64,000 nucleotides of DNA from Dasypus novemcinctus. Taxonomy: Eukaryota > Chordata > Mammalia > Cingulata > Dasypodidae. Positions 12,331 to 24,700 of the stretch are shown piece after piece. Each line of letters starts with the position of its first letter. The first letter of the stretch is position 1. The notes under the pieces are model-generated. The model ran no database searches. It was not told where the DNA came from and was given only the letters and a program-made list of their open reading frames with translations. The stretch spans positions 103,240,933-103,304,932 of the forward strand of contig NC_080676.1 in assembly GCF_030445035.2 (NCBI RefSeq). The letters run 5' to 3'. A program made the position numbers and the translations under genes.

Positions 12331-12578
12331 AGATGAAGCAACAAGTTTCTTAAACCATATCTTTTTCCTAATGGTAAACTGGGAGGAAGCAGGACACACC
12401 ATCATTACATGTTCTGATAGGTGTGTGATGGAGGTGCCCACAGCATGGGAAAAAGTAGACCAAAAAGGAAGTCAGCAAAGGAATAAGATAGAGGAATCAT
12501 AAACATCTCTCCACACATTAAAAAAAAAAAAAGGTTTTATTAAAAGATGAGACCGTTAAGCTAGTATGTGGATCTTAC

Positions 12579-12719
12579 CTGCAAATGCATTAAAAAGATT
12601 TCTGGAACTTGGATTCTGAAACTTGACATACTTATCTGTCCACCACGTGAGTCCACTCCTTAGCATTGGGACTTTGATATGTATAGATGAATTTAGATGG
12701 TATGAAAGAATAATGGTGT
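12579..12719 (-). CDS. TMEM30C: TMEM30C exon 5 ([14 protein letters not shown])
   Basis: This is 141 bp, phase 1 in and phase 1 out. Acceptor 'ttccttaaag' precedes AC ACC ATT ATT CTT, and TTT GCA G precedes the donor 'gtaagatc'. With the upstream G it gives (D)[20 protein letters not shown], then '[20 protein letters not shown]'. It has a fully open frame and a good donor, implying at least one more exon downstream. Intron 4, between this exon and exon 4, is only 423 bp. Confidence 0.93.
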
Positions 12720-15700
12720 CTTTAAGGAAATTAAAAGTTGTGTTTGTCAGACATGCAAGTAATTTTTGCCACCTTTCAAAGGGCAGAACAAGAGACAGTT
12801 TAAAAATAAATCAGGGTTTTAGTAGACCCAACACACCTACATGCCATCAATGCTGGAATCACAAGATCGTTTTTTTCCTGCCAAGGTTGAGCCAATTACT
12901 GAGAAATACTCTTAAGCTTCATTTAACTCATGTTCCCTGACTACTGCTTTGGGTCTCTGGCAAGGGAGAACTTACTTGTAAATGAAATTCTGGAAGTCAG
13001 TGCTCCGGCTTAGCTGGGATAATGTATACAAAATTAAACAAACAAAAACAATGCCTCTTAGCTGCAGATCTGCACATCTGGACAATTCGAGATCACAGAC
13101 TTAAGGAAGAGTACATCATGGAACAGAGGAAAAGTCACTTACCATTGAACATACTGTTGGCAATGGCACCACAAGGAGCGATGGGAGTCCCATTGTGGGA
13201 TATTCCAAAAGGAGCACAATTCTGAATATTCTAGATGTAAGATGACACAGCAATGAGAAAAACTTGGAAAACTCTTAGAATGTTGAAAATGAAAACAATA
13301 GCATTGAAAATCAATCCATACTGATTTACTGACATGGTCCAAGGCTATGGATTGCTACCTTTTCTCCCCAGCCTTCTGGCTTACTTAGGTTGAGAAATCT
13401 TTAGAGGTGTGCATGTGTGTAGTTATTTTCGTCATTATCAATATATATTATGCCAAAATGTCTGCAGAAAAGAATTTACCCTTGTTTGGCTTTGCTAAAT
13501 ATCATACCAAGTCTGCATTGGAATACATTTTAAAAATTATTTTTAGATTGAAGTAGAACATATTGAGGAAAGCACACAAATCATGAGTATATAGCTAGAT
13601 GACTTATCAAGGGAATCCAACAATTAACTACCAGAATGCACTTTTTTCACACTTCCATGGATTTTGTTTAAAATTTTTAAATTTAGGTTTATATACAACC
13701 TAAAATTTCCCCTTTTATCCATGTTCAAATATACAGTTCAATGGTGTTAATTCACAATGTTGTGCTACCACCACTACCATTCATTACCAAAACTTTTCCA
13801 TCATGCTAAACAGAAACTCCGTACCAAATGCAGAATAAACTTTTTTTTTTGGTTTTGTTATGTTTTGTTTCTTTTGTTATTTGGAAATTTCATTTTTTTC
13901 ATTTACTAAATTTTTTTATTTTAAAAACAATTTATTGAAGTTTAGCATCACACATTTGAACACACGTAAAAGTGTATAGTAAAAGTTGTGAACTTACAAA
14001 ATAAACATGCATAATATCACACAGGGCTTCCGTACATCACCCCACCAAAAATACCTTGCATTGTTGTGAACATTTGTAACAAATTATGAAAGAGCATCAT
14101 CAAAGAATTACTCTGACTATAGTCCATATCTTACATTTGGTATATTTTCCCCCAAACCCGTCCTCTTATATTTTGTTCATGAATCATACAGTTTATCTAA
14201 AGTGTACAATCAGTGGCATTGGTATAACCACAGAGTTGTGTATTCATCAATTCAATCAATATTAGAGCATTTTCATTACTCAAAAAATAAAAGCAAACAA
14301 AAAGCAAACTACTATTATACCCATATGTTAGCTACTAAATTACTACTAAAAACAAATCCTATGATGTGCTTTTGCCATTTCTATTCATTTCCAAACATTT
14401 CCAAACAACTTTTTACCAATTCTGCACAGGTTAAACCTCAGTTTTCCATATTCTACCACATTCTTTTTTCTGGTGAATTACAGTCTAGCTATTAACTCCA
14501 TTAATTTGCTCATTGTATTTAGTCCATAAGAACAAAGTCATAGAATATTTGTCCTTTTATGCCTGGTTTGCTTCACTTAACATAATGCCCTCCAGGTTCA
14601 TTCATGTTGTCATATGCCTTGATTTGCATCCCTATTAGCCAGTGATGCTGAGCATTTTTTCATTTGTTTGCCATTTGTATTTTTTTTAAGACTTCTTTTA
14701 TTTCTTTCTCCCCACACCCTTGTTGTTTGCACTTGATGTGTGCTGTATCTTTAGGAGGCACCGGGAACTGAACCTAACCTCCAATGTGGGAGGCAGATGC
14801 CTAATTGCTTGAGCCACCTCTGTTCTCTGCTTTGTTGTGTCTCTAGTTTCGTAAACTTGCCCTGCCTGCCCGTTATGTCAGTTCACTATCCTGCTCATTT
14901 TCTTTAGGAGTCACCAGGAACCTCTGATCCCTGCTTTGTTGTGTTTCTCATTATGTTTTTCTTCTTATGTCTCTTGTTGCATCACCTTGTTGTGCCAGCT
15001 TTCTGCACCTGCCAATCACATCAGCTCGCCATCTTCTTTAGGCAGCACTGGGAACTGAACCATGGACCTCCCATTGGTAGGTGGGAGCTCATTCTCCTGA
15101 GCCACATTCCCTTCCCTGTATTTGCTCTTCAGTAAAATGTCTATTAAGGTGTTTTGCCCATTTTAAAACTGGGTCATTTGTCAATTTATTGTTGAGGTGT
15201 AGGATCTATTTATAAATCATGGATATTAGACCCTTGTCAGATGTATGATTTCCAAATGTTTTCTCCCAATGAGTAGGATGCCTTTTTACCCTCTTCACAA
15301 AGTTCTTTGCGATGCAGAAGTATTTAATTTTGAGGAGGTCCAATTTATCTATTTTTTTTTTTGCTGCTTTTGCTCTGGATGCAAGGTTTAAGAGACCCCT
15401 ACCTACTGCAAGGTCTTATAGATGCTTCCCTACATTATCTTAAGTCTTTGATCCATTTTGAGTTGATTCTTGTATGGAGAGTGAGGTAGGGGGTCCTCTT
15501 TTATTCTTTTGGTTATGGGTATCCAGTTCTCCCAGCACCATTTGTTGAAGAGACTGTTCTGTTCCCAGAAAAATGGACTTGGTAGGCTTATCGAAAATCA
15601 CTTGACCATAGAGGTGAGGGTCTGCTTCCAAATTCTTAGTTTGATTCCATTGATCAATATGTCTATCTTTATGCCAATACCATGTTGTTTTGACCACTGT

Positions 15701-18700
15701 AGCTTTATAATACACTTCAAGGTCAGGGAGTATGAGTCCTCCTACTCAGTTTTTCGTCTTTAGGATGTTTTTGGCTATTCAGGACCCCTTTCTCTTCTAA
15801 ATAAATTTGGTAATTAACTTTTTTTTTTTTTTGAAAAATTAGATATTTTTTTTTAATCACCATTTTACAGATGAAGAATAGGTACAAAGATCTCAAAGTA
15901 CTTTTCCTGAAGTGACCCACCAAGTGCATGTCAGGATCTAAGTACAGGGAAGTCTGACTTAAGGTAAACCACTGTGGAAATGACTTCACAAGAGTCACAA
16001 TTCCATCCAGGTTGGGCCACCCTCAAAGCTCATGGTGAGCCTCAACTACATTCAAGGGCTGCAAATATGATGGTCTGAAAACACCTACCCAACAAGGAGG
16101 GTCATCATAGAGATGATGGAAAGAGCCACTGTCTCCACTCTTTACACTTTATTAAAGTGAGTGCATGGTGACTGTTTAGGTGACCCTGTGCTAGGCACAT
16201 GGCAGGTAGAGATGAATGTAAACCTTATGGGAGTGATTTACAATCCAGTGAGCAAGAGATAAAGAATCAGCAAATACAACTTGAAGAAGAGGGGTCAGTG
16301 GTAGGATAACAAAGCAGGTAAGAAAGATGCTGGGAGTGGATGAAGTTCAACCTGCTGCCCACATAGGATGTCCCAGGTTTGGTTCCTGGTGCCTCCAATA
16401 TTTCTCATGAATATAAAAACATAATTTTGTCCCATTGCCTGGGATTGTCCAGCTGACTAGGGGTCTCATCATTGTTGCTGTTCCACTCTGAGATATCTAT
16501 CCAAGACAAATTGCTGTACCATGATTCCCACAGCAAGCTCATGGCCGCCAAAACGGGCTCGGGGCCAGGAGCAGGCGGGCGTCTAAGAAGGGACCGTGCA
16601 CTCCGCCTGAGGGTTCCGGCCGGCACTCGCTGCCCCGCTCAGAGCCTCCACCCGGCCCAAGCACCAGGATGCCTCCGGGACTTGGTAATTAACATTTCTG
16701 TTTCTGTAAAGTAGGCTGCTGGAATTTTAATTGGTATTGCATTGAATCTAGAAATCAGTTTGGGTAGAGTTGACATCTTCACGTTGTTTATCTTCCAAAC
16801 CATGAATACGGAATATCCTTCCATTTTTTCTTTAGGTTTTCTTTGATTTCTTTTAGCCATGCTTTGTAGTTTTCTGGTTAAATTAACCAGATATCTGAGA
16901 ATCTTTGCTGCTATTGTAAATGAAATTTTTTCCCTTGATTTTCTCTCAGTTTGCTCATGACTAGTGTATGGAAATGCTTCTGCGTTTTGTGTGTTGATAA
17001 TTGTATCCTGCCACTTTGCTGAAATCATTTTTACCTCAAGTAGTTTTGTTGTAGATATTTTGGGGTTTTCTGAATATATGATCATGTCATCTGTGAATTG
17101 CAAGAGTTTTAATCCCTCTTTTCCAATGGATGCCTTTTTTTTTTTCTTTTTTTAGGTACCAGGGCTGGGGATTTAACCCGGGACCTTGTATGTGGGAAGT
17201 TGGCATTCAACCACTGAGCCACATCGGCTCCCCCAACGAATGTCTTTTACTTCTTTTCCTTGCCAAATGCTCTAGCAAGAACTTCTAGCACAATGTTGAA
17301 AACTGTGGTGACAGTGGGCATCCTTATGTTGTTCCTGATCTTGAGGGAAAGCTTTCAATCTATCCCCATTGAATATGATGTTGGCTGTGGAATTTTCACA
17401 TACACCCTTTATTATGTTGAGGAACTTTCCTACTACACTTATCTTTTGAAGTATTTTTATCCATCTTATTTTACCTTTTTGGTACCCTTTCTGAGAGTCT
17501 TCACTTCTATACTCTTCTCTAAACCTCTCTCTCTTGTCTTGTTTTTTCTGGCTGCAGAATTCCCTTTAGTGTTTCCTACAGTGCTGGATTCTTGTTTATG
17601 AACCTTCTTAGTTTCTGTTAATCTGTTAATATTTTAAGCTCACCATCACATTTGAAGTACAGTTTTGCCAGATAAAGAATTCTTGGCTGGCAGGTTTTCT
17701 CTTTCAGTACCATAATTATATCATTTCTGTGTCCATGGTTTCTGAAGAGGAATCTGTACTAAATATTATTGGATATTCCTTATATGTGATGTTTCACTTT
17801 TCCCTTGCTGCTTTCAGAATTTTCTCTTTATCTTTGGCATTTGGAATTCTGCATATTATGCTTCTTGAGGTAGGTCTATTTGTATTTATTCCAATTGGAG
17901 CACACTGTGCTTCCTGGACATGCATATTCATGTCTCTCATTAGAGTTGGGAAAATTTCAATCATTATTTCCTTAAATATTCTTTCTGCTCATTTTCCCTT
18001 TTCATCTCCTTCTGGAACTCCAATAACACATATGTTGGTGTGCTTTGTATTATCATTCAACTCTCTGAGCCCCTGCTTAACTTTTTCCATTCTTTCCTCT
18101 CTCTCTTCTTTTTCTCTTTGATTTCAGGTGTTCTTTCCTCTGTGTCACTGACTCTTCCATGATTTCAGATCTGCTGTTGTGTGCCGCTACTATATGTTTA
18201 ATCTCACTTATTGTATCTTTCATTCCCATAAGCTCTGTCCATCCAAGATTTCAAATTTTTCTCTGTGCTCACTCAGTGTCTTCTTAATGTTTTTTATTTC
18301 TTTTGCCATGTTGTCCTTCAACTCCATGATTCATTTTAGGAGATTTGTATGAAGCTCATTGATTAGCTGTTTCAAGTTCTGTCTTGTCTGGAGCTTTGAT
18401 TTGTTCCTTTGCTTGAACCATGTCTTTCTTTTTCTTAGTGTGCCTTGTAATTTTTTTGCTGATTTCTAGGCATATGATTCTGATGCTGAGTTTACTATGA
18501 TGTTCAGTTTCTCTCTATTGTGTAAGGATATACTGTTAAGTAACTGTGTGCTACCACTGCTCTTTGACTCTTGGTTCAACTTGTTCTAGATATTTAGGAT
18601 TACCCTGTTTGGCTGCTCAATCTGGAGCTAAGGACCCTGGAATATGGTGGAGGCCAGTCTCCAAGGGCACCTGCTTGCCTCTTTTATCTATTTATTTATT

Positions 18701-21700
18701 TATTTATTTTTCCTTTTTTGGCACTTTTCTGGTATGGCCAGCCAGCAGATGGCGGTCTTTGCCTGAACTCTCAGTTCAGACCCCATGTGCTAGGGGAGGA
18801 ATGCATTCTGCATAACTTCTCAGGCGGGTGGGCAGTACCAAAGGCTTTTTTCTTCCTATCTGGTTGCATCATCATCTTTTTGGTGTGTCGCTTTGCTGCG
18901 TGGAGGCCTGTACCTCACTGTACAGGTCTGGGACACCTTTTTTCTTTTCTTTTTTTTTTTTTTTTTTTCACCAGGAGGTCCCAGGAATTGAACCTGGGTC
19001 CTCCATATGGTAAATAGGAGCTCAACTGCTTGAGCCACAGCTGCTTCCGACCAAAGGCTGTTATTCAATGAAGTAGAGCCCAACTCCTTAAACTTAAACT
19101 GGATTGAAGGCCCTGATTATAGGAAGGATAATGGTAGATTTAGAGTGAGCCAGACTGACTCCAACCTCTTAAGGTTACTATCAAAATGGTGCATGAAACA
19201 ATAAGTATTTAGCTGGATAAGATTCACCTGACTGCTGTAAAGGGGGAAAGTGCTCCTTCTCAATAAGAGTTACCCTGAGCCCCCAGCCCCTTCAATTTAT
19301 ACAAGAATGAAATGAGTATTTCTGTCTTTCAAAACCTTAGCTTTTGATTTAATTTTCCATCTCCTCTTTTAGACTGAAAGATCCAGCTGGTAGAAGAAGA
19401 AAAAGAAGAAGATGAAGATGAAGAAGAAGAAGATGAAAATGTGGAAGAAGAAGAGGAAGAGGAAGAGGAAGAAGGAGTGTTGTACTAAAATAAATAAAGC
19501 CTTATCTTTTTTTAATTTAAAGATTTATTTATTTATTTCTCCCCCCTCCCTCCATTGTCTGCTCTCTGTGTCCATTCACTGTGTGTTCTTCTGTGTCTGC
19601 CTTTATTCTCATTGAGCAGCTCTGGGAACTGATCCTGGGACCTTCTGGAGTGGGAGAGAGGTGATCATTCTCTTCTGCCACATCAGCTTCCTGGTCTGTT
19701 GCATCTCTTATTTTCTCTCCCCTGTGTCTCTTTTTGTTGTGTCTTCTTGCTGCATCAGCTCTCCGTGTGGGCCGGCACTCTTGCGCAGGGCAGCACTCCT
19801 GCATGGGGCAGCCCTAAGTGCAAGCCAGCACTCCACATGGGCCAGCTCACCACACGGAACAGCTTGCCTTTACCAGGAGGCCATGGGTATCGGACCCTGG
19901 ACTCCTATATGGTAAATGGGAGCCCAATTGCTCGAGCCACATCCACTTCCCAAGACTTACGTTTATATCCTCACCCAAGAGTTGGCTATGACTTCTTGAT
20001 TGAATATATCGATTGAGGTTCTGATAGAAGCCATAAAGTTTGTAGTACATATAAACATTACCCTTTATGAGAAGCAAGAAGTAAGATGAGAATAAGAAAA
20101 AGTAATTGGATATTAATAAACTCAGAAAGGAATGCTTGAAAACATAGTATATATATATTTTTTTTAGTGGTAAAATTTGTTATAGTATATTTGAGAATTT
20201 CTCTTCCTCAAAGATACTGATGAGCACAAAATTATATGTAACAAGTTAATTTATCTGCCATACATCAGGTAGATAGGAATTACACAGAAGAGGATTTCAA
20301 TATCATTAAAGTTTATTATAATTTAAAATCAACATTAAGCATACATGAGTGTATTTAGCACACATTTAGCACACTAGAAATATGTTAAGTATCTGAAAAT
20401 GTAAAGCATTTTTCATAATTTTTTAAATTTTTAAATTTATATTTTTTTATGCTGAAAGGTTTACATGTTTTGACAACAAAATGCCACATATCCACATTTA
20501 TAGTCTCATACAGAATAGTTTTATTGCTCTAAAAATCCCACATACTTTACTTGATCAAACTTCCTCCCATACCTAGGTTTTTTGTTTTGTTTTGTTTGTC
20601 CCTTTTTTGTCTTTATTTATTCTTTTTAATGTTACATTCAAAAAATATGAGGTCCTCATATACTCCCCACTCCCCTCACCCCACTCCTCCCATAACAACA
20701 ACCTCCTCCATCATCAGTGGACATTCATTGCACTTGGTGCACTGCTGCACCACATGGTCAGTGGTCCACATTATAGTTTACACTTTCCCTAGTCCACTGA
20801 GTGGGCCATGGGAGGACATTGTATGCCCCTCCAGGACAACTCCAAGTCCTGAAAATGCCCCCACATCACATCTCTTCTTCGCACTCCCTACTCTCAGCAG
20901 CTACCATGGCCACTTTCTCCACATCAATGCTACATTTACTTCCATTACTAATCACAATAGTTCCAGAATAGAATATCAGTAAGTCCACTCTAATCCATAC
21001 TCTATTCCTCCATTCTGTGGACCCTGGGATGGTTATGTCCACTCTACCTCTATATCAAGAGGGTGGAATTGAAACTTCCTGTTAAATAAACACATACACC
21101 TCTTGCCCCTCCCCTCCCCCCCTCCCCCCAAGAAATTGTATTTTAAAATATGTGTTGGGAAATCCGGGTCTATGCGGTCTATGCAGAAGTCTTGATATGA
21201 CTAAACAATCTATTTTTAATGTTTTTTGTAAGAGTTGTTGCACTCCTGCCTTGAAAAAATTTTAAACCAGACTTTGGACTTCCAGTACATAAAGTTTGGT
21301 TTTATAAACATCATGTTTCCCAGTAATACCAGGAAAAATACTTCAGTCAGGGGTTGTGGTAGTCATCAACGGTCATGTGATTTTAAAGCAAATTTGTGAA
21401 ATAAATTTAAAATGGAAACCACTAAGCATATGTAGTTGCCTATGCAAACTGGATGTAAAAGGCATGAGAGAAGAAACTCCTTGCCTTCAGGCTCCATGTG
21501 TTTTTGTCTTTCTATCTTGGGATCTGACACCAAACCTGGCACATATTACTTGCTCAAGAAATGCTGAGCCTTTTACTATAAACAAAAAGATGGACTAATT
21601 CACTGATCTAAAAGAAAAAGGGTGATTTTCACCTTAACAGTCAGTGACCTTGCTGCCTATGAAAAATATGCCCTTTCATAATGCTGTCATTTGAGATTGC

Positions 21701-24700
21701 CCAGTCACAGACCACCATCATGATTCTTTGTGGTGACATGCCAAGGCCCTGGAATTTCTCCAGGCAGAAGCAGCTTTCAATGACAGAGTTGATGCAGATT
21801 TTAATAACGGCAAAATGCTGCAAATAGAAATGTCCAGTGAAGCTGTTTATAATATTCTACCTTGCTCCAAAATAATGAAGGTCTCCATCCAAAAATATGG
21901 AGGTCTAATTATTGTCACTCATGTGTTGGATGCTATATTTAGCATTAGAAGTATGAAAGCACTCCTTTACAAGTTCCTAAGCCAATTGATTCTCTTACCT
22001 TATGCAAAAATAGCATTTTTGGAAATGCTTTTAGTCTAATTACCTAAGGGCTTCGGAGAGAATGGGTATGGGAAATGGGATCTGGTATCCAGGGTAGTCT
22101 GAGAAGAAAGGCCATGTAGGTACAGCCAGTTAAAGAAAACAAGAAAGGCTGAAGATCTTAGTCAGGTGTAAGAGGCAAATGGCTGAAACACTGAAAAGGG
22201 GAGATGCTGGGACCTGACAAAGAGGCAGTCTGTAACATAATTAACAGAAACCATGACAGTGAAGGCACTGAAAAAGCCAGGCTTCGCAGGAGTGACTGAT
22301 TCCCTTTCCACACCCAAAAGATGGAACCTCTATTCTCTACCCTTAATTATAGAAAATATGGAACCCACAGAATGGAATTTACCATATGTATTCTTGGAAG
22401 GTAAAAAGGGAATTCTTCTTAACTAAAGTTATATGCTCATTTGTCACACTAGGGACTGGCATGTTTTAATAACCTCTTTTCAATGATTCTTTGTCTGAAG
22501 AATTGGCTTTACAAGACCTCTAAGATCATTATCTTTTTTTATTATTCCTGGGGGCACAATGCACTTTATGGCACTTCTGCTCTTTAAATTCAGTGGCACT
22601 TTGTGCAGGATTCCTTTGTATAAGACAGAGTCTAGCTTGGATTCATTGCCTAGGTTCCAGCGTGTGCAATGTGTAGTCATTGGCAATCTGAAGGCCTTGT
22701 GATTGCCCTAAGTAGTTTAGGTGGGTTTTTACAAGAAAGTCTCTGCCTGAAGAGAATGGTTAGCAGCTGGTAGCACTTCATTTAGCTTTGGAGTTTCAAA
22801 AGATGGAGACAGATGGGAATTGTAGACCTTTAGGGTTTTATCTTTTGGCTTTTTTCCTTAAAAAAATATAAGTAGCACTAACTTTTACTTTGGGGGAAGG
22901 ACAGTGTGGTGGGTTGAGGAAGTCAAAAAGGTGCACAGCTACAGAGAACTAGAGTTTATCAAAAGAAAATCCTCCCACTGGCTTGATATAGATTTCACTT
23001 ATGACCCAAATTCAAGTCAATGATTTCCTTATTATCTATATCTGAGGTACTCACAAAAACTTTTGGAGCGAGCCTTAATCTAAACAGATGTACCCAGAAT
23101 GTTACTGATGCCAATCGCTTTCTTCTGGGATCATGGGGGGAATAAGAAACGTACATATAAAACAAAAGCTTCCTATAACATGAAACCATATAATTTAGCT
23201 CTTTATCTCTCCTCTACTCATTTAATCTTTTGGGAACATTTTCTGATCATCTACAATGTAAAATATATTTGCAATACACTGTGGAGGAAGCAAAGATTCA
23301 TATATTAATTATATAAACATTAATTGAGACTGTTTTAGGTGCTTATGATACATCAGCAAGAGATAGAAAATAATAAATATAATAAACTGGTAAATTATCA
23401 AGTATGTTATTAGGTGATAAGTACAATAGGAAATTTAAAAAAAAATTACAGCAGGGTAACAGGGATCAGGAATGTAGAAGCAGGTGAATAGACAGGCTGC
23501 AGTATTAAATAGAATGACCAGGGAGGCCTTATTGAGGTGCGAATTGAGCCAAACCTTGAAGGGGGTAAGGGGTGTTAGCCAAGTGGATATCAGGTACAGG
23601 AAACAAGCGAGAGAATGCCTGGCTTGTTTGAGGAGCAAGGATCCTGGGTGGCCAGTGCAGAGTGGCAGGGAGGGGGGTAGAATGGAGGAATCAGGTCAGC
23701 AAGGAAAGAAGAGGCCTGATCATGGAAGGCCTTGTAAGGACTTTGGTTTTTTCATGATTGGAAAGAAGAGCCATTGCAGAGGGTTTTTTTGAGAAAAGGA
23801 ATAAAATGATTTGACTTATGTTTTAAAAGCTTCCCTCTAGTTGCTATGTTAAGACAAGGATAAAAGCAGGGAGTTTTGATTGGTTGGTTTTTTTAAAAAA
23901 GATTTATTTCTCCCCCCGCTCCCGTTATCTGTTCTCTGTGTCTATTTGCTGCGTCTTCTTTGTCTGCTTCGGTTGTTGTCAGCTGCATGGGAATCTGTTT
24001 CTTTTTGTTGTGTCATCTTGTTGTGTCAGCTCTCTGTGTGTGCGGCACCATTCCTGGGCAGGCTGCACTTTCTTTCGCCCTGGGCGGCTCTCCTTATGGG
24101 GCACACTCCTTGTGTGTGGGGCTCCCCTATGTGGGGGACACCCCTGCGTGGCAGGCACTCCTTGTGCGCATCAGCACTGCACATGGGCCAACTCCACATG
24201 GGTTCAGGAGGCCCAGGGTTTGAACCTCTGACCTCCCGTGTGGTAGACGGACTCCCTAACCACTGGGCCAAGTCTGCCGCCAAAAGGTAGGGAGTTTTCT
24301 TAGGAGGATTCTGCAGAAATCCAGGTAAGAGTAAAGTGTGGCTTGGAGCTGGGTGGTAGTAGAGAAGATGTAGCGAAGATAGGGAGATGTGGGCAGACTC
24401 TGGATATATTTTGAAGGTAGAGCCAACAGGAAGGACCGGATGTAAGATGTGAGAGTAAGAAAGGAGTGAAAATGACTCCAAGTCTTTTTGACCTGTGCAA
24501 CCAGAAGGGGTGAAGTTGCTATAACTGAGATAGAGATGTCTGTGGGTGGAATAGACTGTCTCTTTTTGGGCAGGAGAAGGGAGGTAGCTGGCTATCAGAA
24601 GTTCAGTTTTGGAAATGTTGAGCTTCAGTGGCAGTTGGAAATACAGGTACAGAGTTTGGAAGAGAAGTTTGGGCTAGAGATATGAACCAGAGTGATAACA

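Larger units (their letters stand above)
15114..18940 (-). mobile_element. Antisense L1, ORF2-ORF1-5'UTR order, with nested insertions
   Basis: 15130-15818 and 16694-17600 are ORF2 in reverse ('tgtagctttataatacactt', 'attggtattgcattgaatct'). 17610-18160 in reverse encodes ORF1 ('[19 protein letters not shown]'). 18560-18930 looks like the L1 5' UTR. ORF2 is shorter than full length even after removing insertions, so the endonuclease/RT part is deleted. All frames are broken. Confidence 0.8.

Noticed and set aside
1-12578. TMEM30C exons 6 and 7
   Set aside because: I scanned for the WPKP-type and C-terminal TM2 sequences in reverse and found no convincing match, so they are not claimed.
16405-16626. 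Small gene starting in the GC-rich segment
   Set aside because: It lies in a TSD-flanked polyadenylated insertion, and the frame runs into SINE-like sequence.
21641-21823. 60-codon minus frame in TMEM30C intron 2
   Set aside because: No splice fit, no recognised similarity, and chance length.
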